A stretch of 40,550 bases of DNA from Actinomycetota bacterium (GCA_005884005.1 VAWI01000025.1:1-40550); one strand, 5' to 3'. Shown: positions 24,097 to 32,233, numbered from the stretch's first letter. Notes: generated by a model from the sequence alone, not told the origin. Numbers and translations: made by a program.

Positions 24097-25241
24097 AGCA
24101 GCGGCTCCTCGGGTGGGTGCTCGTCTGCGAAGGGCAGCTCGATCACGAACGTGGCCCCGTTACCCGGCCGGCTGGTGACGGAGATGTCGCCTGCGTATTC
24201 CCGGAGGATGCTGTAGGTGATCGACAGCCCGAGGCCGGTCCCCATCCCGACCTCCTTGGTCGTGAAGAACGGGTCGAAGATCCGCTGCTCCAGCTCGCGC
24301 GGGATCCCGGGACCGGTGTCCGAGAAGGCGATTCTGATTCGCTCCTCGTCGCGGCTCGAGGCGATCCGGATCGTCTTGCGCTTCGAATCGGCGAGCGCGT
24401 CCCGGGCGTTCGTGAGCAGGTTGATGAAGACCTGCTCGAGCTGAATCGGGTTGGCGAGCACGAGTAGCTCGTCGGGACAGAGCTCGAGCTCGACCTCGAT
24501 CCCGCGGAGCCGAAGCTGCTCGTGCACGAGCAGCAGCGAGCGCTCGATCACGTCGTCGACGTCGACCAGCTCGACGCTGACCCGTGCGGCCCGGCCGAAG
24601 GTGCGGAGGTGGGAGATGATCTCCGTCGCCTTCCGTACCTGCTCCATCGCTTTCTCGAGATCGCTCACGAGCGGCTCGGTTTCGTCATCTCCGAGCCTGA
24701 TCCGGTCGATCACGTTCCCGACGTAGAGGCCGATGTTGTTGAGCGGGTTGTTGAGCTCGTGCGCGACGCCGGTTGTGAGCTCGCCCAGGGTGGCGAGCTT
24801 GCCCGCCTGGACGAGCTGCTCCTGCTTGTCCCGCAGCTCCTGCTCGCGCCGCTCCATCTCCTGCGTGGTCTCACGCAGGTCGCCCATGATGTGGATCATC
24901 GCCTTGCGGCTGTCGCCGAGCCGCAGGTTTGACTCGTGCGAGTCCTTGAGGATGTGGAGGAGCGCGCGACGCGAGTTGTCGAGGCGCTCGGTCTGCCGGG
25001 CGAGCCGGCTCCGGTCGTTCTCGTAGTCGCCGAGGATGTGCAGCATCGCCTTGCGCTGGTCGGCGAGCTTCTGGTTCGACTCGTTCAGGTCGCCCATGAT
25101 GTGGACGAGCGCCCGCCGACGCTCCTCCGCGAGCTGGACCCGGGCCTCTAGCTGCTCGATCTGCTCGTGCAGCGCGGCCGGGTCGAGCTCGGCCCCGCCG
25201 TTGCCCGGGCCGGCTGCCGACCCCTCAGGTTCTGCGCTCAT
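24093..25241 (-). CDS. histidine kinase with a repeated HI[ML][GK]D coiled-coil N-terminus
   Basis: It has 382 residues with no membrane segment. Residues 20-145 form a long coiled coil with four copies of a motif A-h-h-HI[ML][GK]D (motif His at 47, 68, 96 and 117), spaced 21, 28 and 21 residues apart, all whole heptads. The kinase core follows: LGELTTGVAHELNNPLNNI (His161), NLLTNARDALADS, DTGPGIPRELEQRIFDPFFTTKEVGMGTGLGLS. The HELNNPL form of H box belongs to the NtrB-like class. ATG 25241 overlaps the PAS-array stop (TGATG). The histidines might bind haem or metal, or simply pack in the helix core. Confidence 0.94.
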   Translation of the reverse strand: MSAEPEGSAAGPGNGGAELDPAALHEQIEQLEARVQLAEERRRALVHIMGDLNESNQKLADQRKAMLHILGDYENDRSRLARQTERLDNSRRALLHILKDSHESNLRLGDSRKAMIHIMGDLRETTQEMERREQELRDKQEQLVQAGKLATLGELTTGVAHELNNPLNNIGLYVGNVIDRIRLGDDETEPLVSDLEKAMEQVRKATEIISHLRTFGRAARVSVELVDVDDVIERSLLLVHEQLRLRGIEVELELCPDELLVLANPIQLEQVFINLLTNARDALADSKRKTIRIASSRDEERIRIAFSDTGPGIPRELEQRIFDPFFTTKEVGMGTGLGLSITYSILREYAGDISVTSRPGNGATFVIELPFADEHPPEEPLL

Positions 25242-26920
25242 CAGGCCGAGGCGCGGGCCGCCTTGAGCTTCTCGTTCTCCCGCTGGAGATTCTCGAGCTC
25301 CTTCTCGAGCGCGATCATCTTCAGCTCGCGCCCAACCACGACCTCCTCGAACTTCTCAAGGTCGAGAATCTTCTCCTGCAGCTCGGTCTTCGACTGCTCG
25401 AGGTCTCGCACGACCTCCTCATAGGCGCGCATGTCTCTGAGGATGCCGATGGCACCGATTACTTTTCCGTCAGAGTCGCGCAGTGCGGACGCGTTCAGCG
25501 TCGTCGGAATCACCTCGCCGGAGGCGCTGCGCGGGTTCAGGCGTGCGTTTCGGGTGACGCCGTGCTCAACCACCTCGCGCAGGGCGGCCGTAAACTCGCG
25601 CGTCTCTTCCGGGCTGATGAAGCGCGAGAGCGATTGTTCGACCACCTCGTCCTGCCGGAAGCCGAGCAGCCCTGAGACGGCCTCGTTTGCCTGGATGATC
25701 TTGCCTTCCAGGTCGGAGACGAACACCGGATCCGGGGCGTCATCGATCAGGCGCTGGGCGTAAGCGCGGGCTTTGTCCAGCTCGCGCATGTCGCGGAGAA
25801 CGCCGATCGCGCCGATTACCTTGCCGTCGGCGTTCCGAAGGGCGGAAGCGTTGAGGCTGGTCGGAATCACCTCGCCGGCCGCCGAGCGCGGGTTCAGCAC
25901 CGCGTTCCGGGTCACCCCTCGCTCGACCACCTCACGCAAGGCGGCGGTGAACTCGCGCGTCTCTTCCGGGCTGATGAAGCGCGAGAGCGATTGTTCGACG
26001 ACTTCGTCCTGCCGGAAGCCCAGCAGCTGGGAGACCGCCTCGTTCGCCTGAAGAATCTTGCCCTCGAGGTCCGAGACGAAGACGGGGTCGGGGGCGTCGT
26101 CGATCAGCCGTTGAGCGTAGGCGCGGGCCTTGTCGAGCTCGCGCATGTCGCGCAGAATTCCGATCGCGCCGATCACCTTGCCGTCGGCGTCGCGAAGCGC
26201 CGAGGCGTTGAGGCTGGTCGGAATCACCTCGCCGGCCGCCGAGCGCGGGTTCAGCACCGCGTTCCGGGTCACCCCGCGCTCGACGACCTCGTCGAGCGCG
26301 GCCATGAACTCCCGCGTCTCCTCGGGACTGATGAAGCGCGAAAGCGACTGCTCGACCACTTCGTCCTGCCGGAAGCCCAGCAGCTGCGAGACGGCGTCGT
26401 TGGCCTGGATGATCTTGCCCTCGAGGTCCGAGACGAAGACGGGGTCGGGCGCGTCGTCGATCAGCCGCTGCGCGAAGGCTCGGGCCTTGTCGAGCTCGCG
26501 CATGTCGCGCAGAATCCCGATCGCGCCGATCACCTTGCCGTCGGCGTCGCGGAGGGCCGAGGCGTTGAGTGTGGTGGGAATTACTTCGCCGGCCGCCGAG
26601 CGCGGGTTCAGGACCGCGTCGCGGGTGACGCCTCGCTCGACCACCTCGCGCAGGGCGGCGGTGAACTCCTGCGTCTCCTCGGGGCTGATGAAACGCGAGA
26701 GCGACTGCTCGACGACCTCGTCCTTGCGGAAGCCGAGCAGCTCGGAGACGGCGTCGTTTGCCTGGAGGATCTTCCCCTCCAGGTCGGAGACGAAGACCGG
26801 GTCCGGCGCGTTCGCGATGATGATGTCGGCGACGAGCGCGCCGCGCGAGGCGGATCCGTCCTGCTGCGCCTGGCCGTTTGCTTCGGCTTTCGGCGCGGAA
26901 GTCAAGACTTTCTTGGCCAC
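25241..26920 (-). CDS. protein of four near-identical PAS domains plus coiled coil, no output domain
   Basis: It has 559 residues. After a short polar N-terminus come four PAS units with an exact 119-residue period (starting at Ala38, 157, 276 and 395). Each carries APDPVFVSDLEGKI, LLGFRxDEVVEQSLSRFISP, LNPRSAxGEVIP and GKVIGAIGxLRDMR. Copies differ at few positions. A C-terminal coiled coil (about 500-556, DLEQSKTELQEKILDLEKFEE) follows and there is no kinase or DNA-binding domain. Start GTG 26920 has a G-rich site upstream. It is the first gene of a coupled operon with two kinases, so it is probably their sensory or scaffold subunit. The ligand is unknown. Confidence 0.94.
   Translation of the reverse strand: MAKKVLTSAPKAEANGQAQQDGSASRGALVADIIIANAPDPVFVSDLEGKILQANDAVSELLGFRKDEVVEQSLSRFISPEETQEFTAALREVVERGVTRDAVLNPRSAAGEVIPTTLNASALRDADGKVIGAIGILRDMRELDKARAFAQRLIDDAPDPVFVSDLEGKIIQANDAVSQLLGFRQDEVVEQSLSRFISPEETREFMAALDEVVERGVTRNAVLNPRSAAGEVIPTSLNASALRDADGKVIGAIGILRDMRELDKARAYAQRLIDDAPDPVFVSDLEGKILQANEAVSQLLGFRQDEVVEQSLSRFISPEETREFTAALREVVERGVTRNAVLNPRSAAGEVIPTSLNASALRNADGKVIGAIGVLRDMRELDKARAYAQRLIDDAPDPVFVSDLEGKIIQANEAVSGLLGFRQDEVVEQSLSRFISPEETREFTAALREVVEHGVTRNARLNPRSASGEVIPTTLNASALRDSDGKVIGAIGILRDMRAYEEVVRDLEQSKTELQEKILDLEKFEEVVVGRELKMIALEKELENLQRENEKLKAARASA
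25424..26809 (-). repeat. four tandem 357-bp PAS-coding repeats
   Basis: Units run 26809-26453, 26452-26096, 26095-25739 and 25738 to about 25424. They keep an exact 357-base period with scattered, mostly silent differences, so they arose by recent duplication or are kept alike by recombination. The differences between copies argue against a simple assembly duplication, but copy number in assemblies of such arrays can be wrong. Confidence 0.9.
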
Positions 26921-26965
26921 TGGTTAACCCCCGGGAGTAGGCGCTGCGGGTTGCCTCTTCATTGT

Positions 26966-27019
26966 GATTGCTCGAAGTCCTGGGAGCAATCCTTCGGCGA
27001 CGTCGGCCGCAGATTGCTC
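26966..27019. promoter_or_regulatory. three GATTGCTC boxes upstream of the PAS-array operon
   Basis: GATTGCTC occurs at 26966-26973, inverted at 26984-26991 (GAGCAATC), and again at 27012-27019. They lie 46-99 bases upstream of the operon start in a non-coding gap. The first two form an inverted repeat with a 10-base spacer. They may be an operator for a dimeric regulator, or the pair may form a leader hairpin. No promoter boxes could be assigned with confidence. Confidence 0.4.
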
Positions 27020-27040
27020 AGAGGCGGCGGGAAGGGATCA

Positions 27041-27065
27041 GGGCCAGCCGCCGCAGCGCTGGCCC
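27041..27065 (-). terminator. GC hairpin between the monooxygenase gene and the PAS operon
   Basis: GGGCCAGC (27041-27048) pairs with GCTGGCCC (27058-27065) across nine bases. It lies about 95 bases beyond the monooxygenase stop and upstream of the PAS operon on the same strand, so it could separate the two transcripts. No T tract follows. Confidence 0.35.
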
Positions 27066-27159
27066 GGAGAGATAGACGCCGGTTCCGGCGAAAACTTTCG
27101 CTTCACCGTTGCCAGTGATTTCGGGGAGGGGGTGCGGGACGGCAGCGGGGCCGGCGCGA

Positions 27160-28278
27160 TCAGGTGTGGGCTGCGGCCGCAACAGCGCGACCTTGATCGG
27201 ATTGCGTGCTCCTCGTGATTTGGTCTGCGATGAACTCCGCGTCTTCTTTGACCCAGCCGAGCAGTGCGGACCCGCGCGTGTGCTGCCACGTCAACCCGAG
27301 GAAGTAGAGCCCCGGAACGCCGGTGACGCCGCGGCGGTGGCGCGCCTCACCGCGCTGATCGAGGATGGGGAGCTTGATCCAGGTGTAGTCGGCGCGGTAT
27401 CCGGTTGCCCAGACCACGGCGTCGACTTCGAGGTCGCTCCGGTCCGCAAACGTGACCGTCCGTCCCGAGGCTTGGACGGCCCTAGGCTTCAGATCGACGC
27501 CATAGCGGCGTCTTAGCTCGCGCGGGCTCGATCCGATCAGCGTCTCTCGCTCTCGTAGCCGTCGTCCGATCCGCGACTCGACGTTCTTCTTGAGAAGGCC
27601 GACCTCGGTCAACCACCAAAACAGATCGCGTCCAAGGATCGACTGAGGTAGCGGCGTCTGCCGCGAACCGACGGCGAGATGAAGATCATGGGTTGACGAC
27701 AGCTCCTTTGCGATCTGAAAGCCGGTGTTGCCTCCGCCAACGACGAGAACCGTCCCGTCTGGGATCTGGCTCGGGCTTCGATATTCGGTGCTATGGATCT
27801 GGAACACATCGGGTGCGAGCTGTTCCGCGAACTCCGGCACGCGCGGAGCCTGAAACGGGCCCGTCGCGACGACTACCTGCTCAGCCTCGATCGTGCGGCG
27901 GCCGATCTTCAGAACGAAGCTCCCATCGTTCTTGCTCAACGAGCGCACCGCGCTGTTCAGCTCGATCGGAAGCTCGAATGTCTCCGCGTAGCTTTCGAGG
28001 TAGGCAAGCACTTCATCCCGGGTCGGATAGCCGTCCGGGTCGCCGGGGAAGGGGAGGCCGGGAAGGCTGTCATAGCGTCGGGGCGTGAAGAGGACGAGCG
28101 ACTCCCAGCGGCTCCGCCATGCCGCACCGACAGAATCGGCGGCCTCGACGATCACAAATCGCCGGCCCTGACGCTTGAGGAAATACCCGATCGCAAGCCC
28201 GGCTTGCCCCGCGCCGATGACGAGAACCTCGAGACGCTCCGTTGGCGAGGAATCGATGTCTCGTTCGACGCTGTTCAT
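27160..28278 (-). CDS. flavin-dependent monooxygenase (FMO / YUCCA-like)
   Basis: The chosen start ATG 28278 (MNSVERD), five bases after the multicopper oxidase stop, gives 372 residues. The FAD Rossmann motif is VLVIGAGQAGLAIGYFL (about 18-34). The NADPH motif is VLVVGGGNTGFQIAKEL in the middle. VVWATGYRADYTW near the end is the conserved ATG-type strand. SVGAAWRSRWESLVLFTP fits the flavin-containing monooxygenase group that oxygenates N, S or ketone substrates. The substrate is unknown. Its coupling with a copper oxidase suggests a joint oxidative or detoxifying pathway. Confidence 0.92.
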   Translation of the reverse strand: MNSVERDIDSSPTERLEVLVIGAGQAGLAIGYFLKRQGRRFVIVEAADSVGAAWRSRWESLVLFTPRRYDSLPGLPFPGDPDGYPTRDEVLAYLESYAETFELPIELNSAVRSLSKNDGSFVLKIGRRTIEAEQVVVATGPFQAPRVPEFAEQLAPDVFQIHSTEYRSPSQIPDGTVLVVGGGNTGFQIAKELSSTHDLHLAVGSRQTPLPQSILGRDLFWWLTEVGLLKKNVESRIGRRLRERETLIGSSPRELRRRYGVDLKPRAVQASGRTVTFADRSDLEVDAVVWATGYRADYTWIKLPILDQRGEARHRRGVTGVPGLYFLGLTWQHTRGSALLGWVKEDAEFIADQITRSTQSDQGRAVAAAAHT

Positions 28279-28283
28279 GCCGC

Positions 28284-29534
28284 TTAGGGCACTACCGCGA
28301 AGTGCGCCATCATCCCCATCGCGTGGTGCTCGAGGATGTGGCAGTGATACATCCACTCGCCCGGGCGGTTGTCGGGTAACCAGGCAATCCGCGTCCGACT
28401 CTTGCGAGGCACGTTGACCGTGTCCTTCCAGGCCAGGACCGGCGGCGGCTTCCCTTCCTCCTGCAGGACCTGAAAGAAGAACCCGTGCAGGTGGAACGGG
28501 TGATCCTGGCCTGTCTCATTGACGAGATCCCAGACCTGGAGGTCCCCGACGCGGACCGGGTCGGCGCGTTGGTGATGACCGGCGTGCATGAGCGCCTTGA
28601 GATCGATCGTCCGCGTTGGCTCGGCATCAGGCGGTACGAGGGGTTCGATTTCGCGAAGCGCCGAGGGAATCTTCGCCTGCGACGCTGCCGCGGGCGCGAC
28701 TCGTAACGTCGCGAATGCTTCACGCTCTCTTTCACCTTTGCCTCGGTCGTACGGAAGCGCTTCGACCGCGAGCTCCTCCCCGGCCTCGAAGGGACCGACC
28801 GCGAGATCAACACGCTCGCCGGGCGTGACCAAGACCTCGGTCGTTTGGAGCGGCTCTCGCAGAAGCCCGCCGTCCGTCCCGATGACCGCGAACGAGCGTC
28901 CGCCGATCGAGAGCCGAACAAAGCGCGTGTTCGCTGCGTTCACAACGCGCCAACGCTCGATCGTGCCACCGGCAATCTCAAGCTCGGGCTCTTGCCTACC
29001 GTTCACGAGTCGCACGTCGCCTTCGCGCCCGGCGTGGTGCTCGTGCTCGTCGCCGAAGGGGGCGACCTCTCCGTCTGGGTCGAGCTTTAGGTCGTCAAGG
29101 AGCAGCACGCGCTCCGCGTCGAAGCCCGGCCCGCCGGCGTCGCGGACGACGAGGGCGCCGTAGAGACCGCGTTCCAGCTGCTCGGTCTCGTTGGTGTGCG
29201 AGTGGTACCAGAAGGTGCCGGCATCGGGGACGACGAATCGGTAATCGAACGTCTGCCCGGGCTCGACGGCCGGCTGAACAGCTTCGGTTCCGTCCATCTC
29301 CGCGGGCACACGGATGCCGTGCCAATGGATCGTCGTCGTCTGCGGCAGATTGCTCGTCAGCCGAACCTCGATCGTGTCGCCGACGTTGGCTTCGATCAGC
29401 GGTCCAGGCACTTGCCCGTTGTAGCCGAACCCACGAATCATCCGGCCGGGAGCGAACTCCCAATCGACCTCGCGGGCGTCGAGTTCGATTGTGACGGTGC
29501 GAATGTCGCTCGTGCGCTGCGTCGAGGTGCTCAT
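28284..29534 (-). CDS. multicopper oxidase (laccase-like)
   Basis: It has 416 residues and three cupredoxin domains. All copper motifs are intact: IHWHG (His70, His72), WYHSH (His111, His113), HPFHLHG (345-350), and YHCHILEHHAMGM with Cys398, His403 and Met408 for the type 1 site. Loop segments are His-rich (DEHEHH, HAGHH). No signal peptide is visible, so it may be cytoplasmic, which is unusual for the family. ATG 29534 is preceded by GGAGG at nine bases. Likely substrates are phenols or metal ions; this cannot be fixed here. It is followed closely by the monooxygenase. Confidence 0.95.
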   Translation of the reverse strand: MSTSTQRTSDIRTVTIELDAREVDWEFAPGRMIRGFGYNGQVPGPLIEANVGDTIEVRLTSNLPQTTTIHWHGIRVPAEMDGTEAVQPAVEPGQTFDYRFVVPDAGTFWYHSHTNETEQLERGLYGALVVRDAGGPGFDAERVLLLDDLKLDPDGEVAPFGDEHEHHAGREGDVRLVNGRQEPELEIAGGTIERWRVVNAANTRFVRLSIGGRSFAVIGTDGGLLREPLQTTEVLVTPGERVDLAVGPFEAGEELAVEALPYDRGKGEREREAFATLRVAPAAASQAKIPSALREIEPLVPPDAEPTRTIDLKALMHAGHHQRADPVRVGDLQVWDLVNETGQDHPFHLHGFFFQVLQEEGKPPPVLAWKDTVNVPRKSRTRIAWLPDNRPGEWMYHCHILEHHAMGMMAHFAVVP

Positions 29535-29813
29535 ATCGCTCGGCCTCCGCTCAGATTGGACTGGCGAACGGGGAAAAGGCGGCTTCCTTCGCGGGCCACC
29601 CTAGCGCGGTTCTCCGAGCTTCGAGCGGGGCCGAGCCGCGCGTTTCCGGCGTCTCGGGGAGCGACAGCCGGTGCCGCACTGTCTTCCTAGTGCAACCGGC
29701 TTTCGGGCCGCATAATTTGCCGCATGACCGCCGGCTTGCAGCGAAAACCCCGGACCGGGGAGGATGTGGGCACCAGTCTGCGCGCCGATCTTCCGGACGA
29801 TAGGAGAATGATC

Positions 29814-30224
29814 ATGGAGGTCACCAGGAACAGCGTCGAGACGACCGCGGGGCCGAGCGACTGGTTCACCGGATCCGTGTACCTCGATACGGTTGCGACG
29901 CCGTCCGAACGGTCCCGCCTGAGCGCGAGCAGCGTCCACTTCACGCCAGGCGCGCGAACGGCGTGGCACACGCACCCGAACGGCCAGACCATCTACGTCA
30001 TGGAGGGCATCGGCCTCGCACAGCGCCGTGGCGGGCCGATCGAGGTGATCCGGCCCGGCGACCGCGTCTTCTTCGAGCCGGGCGAGGATCACTGGCACGG
30101 CGCGGCGCCGATCCGTTTCATGACTCACCTTGCGATGCTCGAGGTCGACGACGAAGGCAACCCGGCGACGTGGGGTGACCACGTCAGCGACGAGGAGTAC
30201 GGCGCGGCGCCGCCGATCGACTGA
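29814..30224 (+). CDS. cupin domain protein
   Basis: It has 136 residues from ATG 29814, with GGAG seven bases upstream; the longer frame from 29724 is less likely. A single cupin barrel holds both motifs. TPGARTAWHTHPNGQTIYVMEG gives the His-x-His and Glu ligands, and PGDRVFFEPGEDHWHGA gives the final His. RRGGPIEVIRPGD is typical of a small group of cupins related to mandelonitrile lyase-like or carboxymuconolactone-type enzymes. The reaction is unknown. It is divergent from the multicopper oxidase, with a 279-base gap in which nothing else was recognised. Confidence 0.9.
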   Translation: MEVTRNSVETTAGPSDWFTGSVYLDTVATPSERSRLSASSVHFTPGARTAWHTHPNGQTIYVMEGIGLAQRRGGPIEVIRPGDRVFFEPGEDHWHGAAPIRFMTHLAMLEVDDEGNPATWGDHVSDEEYGAAPPID

Positions 30225-30263
30225 GCCGACGCTGAAAGCGGCCTTTTCGGTCAAGCCGCAAGC

Positions 30264-30548
30264 TCAGGGTGCCGGGCCCGGACCCCGGCCGAGCCGGTGG
30301 CGGATTGCCTCGTACGCGACCACCAGCGAGCACACGGCGCTCACGAGGGCAAGCGCCGCGAGAGCGGGGATCGCGACCGCAGCCGGAGCGAGGGCGAGCA
30401 ACACGAAGGCCCCGACGGTCCGCCGGCGGAAGACACTGCGGTGGCGCTCTGCGGCGGCGTCGTCCGCGTCGATGCCGGGTCGTGGGTTGGCGCCGACGAT
30501 GAGCGCCGCGACCGCCCCGGCGTCCGCGGCGCGCAGCTCACCCAGCAT
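30264..30548 (-). CDS. small membrane protein, two predicted helices
   Basis: ATG 30548 lies inside the end of the acetyltransferase gene (11-base overlap). The 94-residue product has a soluble N-terminus, then two hydrophobic stretches, AFVLLALAPAAVAIPALAAL and ALVSAVCSLVVAYEAI, and a basic end (RHRLGRGPG). It is probably co-expressed with the GNAT protein. No family was recognised. Confidence 0.6.
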   Translation of the reverse strand: MLGELRAADAGAVAALIVGANPRPGIDADDAAAERHRSVFRRRTVGAFVLLALAPAAVAIPALAALALVSAVCSLVVAYEAIRHRLGRGPGPAP

Positions 30549-31449
30549 CGCCGAGCTCCTTCTCGTACATCACCCAGCCGAGCACGGGCGCCATCCCGGC
30601 ACGCTCGTAGAGGCGGAATGCGCCGGTGTCGTTCGCCGCGTCGACGCCGAGCCCGACGCTGTGCTCGCCGCGCTCCCAGAAGCGCCCGAACGAGTCGCTG
30701 AGGAGCGCCGCGCCCACGCCCTGCTTGCGCCACGGGCGACGTGTGAACAGCGCGTGGACCCAGCCGCCACCGTACGTGTCGTCCGTGCAGATCGTCCCGG
30801 CGGCGATCCCGTCCCCGGCGCGGACGACGCACCAGAGCGTCGGGTCGAAGCGCTCGCTCCCGAGGTGACCCTTCGACCACGACTCGAACTCGCGCGGCGT
30901 GTAGTCCCAGTGATCCGCGAACGCCTCCTGGTGCGCGGCGTGGAACTCGAGCGCGTCACGCTCCGGGTCGAACGGGACGACGCGCAGCCCGTCCGGCCAC
31001 TCGGGTGCCGGCGGCGGCGCCTCGAGCTCGATGCGCAGCTCGCGGAAGACGCGCACGGCGCCGTAGCCGAGCGACTCGAGCAGCCGGTGGGCGGCGGAGT
31101 CGGCCTCGAAGACGCTGTTTTGGATCCTGCGTGCGCCGCGGCGGGCGGTTTCCTCCTCGAGCCCGGTTGCGATCAGCTTCCCGATCCCGCGCCCGAGCGC
31201 GTCGGGGTGGACGTACCCCTCGGCGCGCCAGAGCTCGCCTAGCTCGCGCACCGCGCCGTAGCCGACGATGCGGTCGCCGTCGCGGACGACGCGCGCGTTC
31301 TGCTCGCGGTCGAGGTCCGACCACTCGTCCTCCAGATCGGCCTGCGAGAACGCGGTCTGACCGTACAGTGACGACTCGAGCGCCACGACGACCTCGGTCA
31401 CCGCCGCCGCGTCGGCGGCGACGGCGGGGTCAAGCCGGAACAAGCTCAT
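30538..31449 (-). CDS. tandem double-GNAT acetyltransferase
   Basis: It has 303 residues from ATG 31449 (MSLFRLDPAV), with two GNAT folds. The first has the acetyl-CoA loop GYVHPDALGRGIGKLIATG. The second has HALFTRRPWRKQGVGAALLSDSF and ends with NDTGAFRLYERAGMAPVLGWVMYEKEL. The layout recalls mycothiol synthase MshD and related actinobacterial double-GNAT proteins, but the acceptor is unknown. The ATG sits inside the tail of a short upstream remnant frame, suggesting it was once coupled to another gene. Confidence 0.9.
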   Translation of the reverse strand: MSLFRLDPAVAADAAAVTEVVVALESSLYGQTAFSQADLEDEWSDLDREQNARVVRDGDRIVGYGAVRELGELWRAEGYVHPDALGRGIGKLIATGLEEETARRGARRIQNSVFEADSAAHRLLESLGYGAVRVFRELRIELEAPPPAPEWPDGLRVVPFDPERDALEFHAAHQEAFADHWDYTPREFESWSKGHLGSERFDPTLWCVVRAGDGIAAGTICTDDTYGGGWVHALFTRRPWRKQGVGAALLSDSFGRFWERGEHSVGLGVDAANDTGAFRLYERAGMAPVLGWVMYEKELGDAG

Positions 31450-31603
31450 CGATGCCGACAATCACCAGCTTGCTCGTGGCGTCCTCCGCGTCGGCGAGGG
31501 TATTCAAGACCTCCGGGGTGCCGACGCACACTCTCGCGGGACCGAGCGAGTTCCCGCGGCTTCGGGTAGCCCACCTGAAGTGTCTCGCTAAGCGCTCGCC
31601 AAA
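31430..31603 (-). pseudogene. 3' remnant of an unidentified gene upstream of the GNAT gene
   Basis: An open frame without a clear start ends at 31430, overlapping the GNAT ATG by 20 bases in the way coupled genes do. Its second half reads VCVGTPEVLNTLADAEDAT and then SKLVIVGIDELVPA, with clear protein-like composition. The first half looks random. It may be the tail of a gene whose front was lost at the edge of the decayed island, or a chance frame. No family was recognised. Confidence 0.28.
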
Positions 31604-31689
31604 TCAAGACGCGGGTAAGTGCCCGGTTCGACCATGCCGCGGGCATTGTCCCTTACGGCGGGCCGTGAAGTCTGTGCGGATACTTGTGA

Positions 31690-31923
31690 GGCGAGGGATC
31701 GGCCATCAGTTCGGGAGCCGGTCGCTTCAACATCGTCGCCACCGCGGGAGTGGTGGTCATTGTCGCCGCGCTCGGTCTTTTGGACCTTATTCAGGCGCTG
31801 GTGCGCATCTGGCGGCCGGAATACACGAACGGACTTCCCTCGTTCGCGTGGCTCCTACTCATCTACGTCTTCGGCGTTCTTGGATGCGCGGCCCTTCTAG
31901 GAGAGATTGGCGAAACGCGCTAG
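31690..31923 (+). CDS. short two-helix membrane ORF, start unclear
   Basis: The frame is open from 31690 and ends at TAG 31921. Only GTG 31750 and later codons are conventional starts, and these would fall inside the first hydrophobic helix (FNIVATAGVVVIVAALGLLD). A second helix, FAWLLLIYVFGVLGCAALLG, is clear. The sequence looks like real membrane protein, so the 5' end may be damaged or use a rare start. It is followed at once by a transposase fragment. The preceding 31604-31689 shows nothing. Confidence 0.38.
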   Translation, partial: GEGSAISSGAGRFNIVATAGVVVIVAALGLLDLIQALVRIWRPEYTNGLPSFAWLLLIYVFGVLGCAALLGEIGETR

Positions 31924-32232
31924 GCCATTAGCCATGCGGCTTCGGTGGCGTCAAAGTGGCGCTGTCCGACCGGCGAGTGCGAGCCGAAGTCGAAGTGGGT
32001 CAAGGCGAGCCGCCTGCATCCTTTGATCCCGCGCGAGACGAAACGCTGGCGGTCGCTCTACCGTGGCCGCGCATCGGTCGAGCGTGAGTTCGGGCGACTC
32101 AAGAATGAGTACGGGCTTGCGCCGCTTCGAGTACGCGGGCTCGAACGAGTCGCGCTCCATGCTGACCTCGTGATGCTCGCGCGACTCTCGCAGGCCCTTG
32201 CGCGGGCGCGGGCTGTTCCGCTTGCCGCCTGA
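31924..32232 (+). pseudogene. transposase 3' fragment (DDE type)
   Basis: The open frame of about 102 codons has no proper N-terminus. It carries the end of a DDE transposase: CPTGECEPKSKWVKASRLHPLIPRE as two adjoining segments, then SLYRGRASVEREFGRLKNEY and LRVRGLERVALHADLVMLARL. The Y-R-x-x-VER-x-F-x-x-LK block holds the final catalytic Glu in IS5/IS1182-like enzymes. The first two catalytic Asp regions are missing. No terminal inverted repeats were seen, so this is a relic, not an active insertion sequence. Confidence 0.75.
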
Positions 32233-32233
32233 A

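Noticed and set aside
25991-27118. Long plus-strand frame (375 codons) opposite the PAS array
   Set aside because: It mirrors the repeated PAS-coding DNA in an antisense frame, has no ribosome site or family features, and its repeats are simply the reverse of the PAS units.
31605-31645. CGGTTCGACC resembling a tRNA T loop near the decayed island
   Set aside because: No acceptor or anticodon arm can be folded around it and it does not match the selC 3' end.
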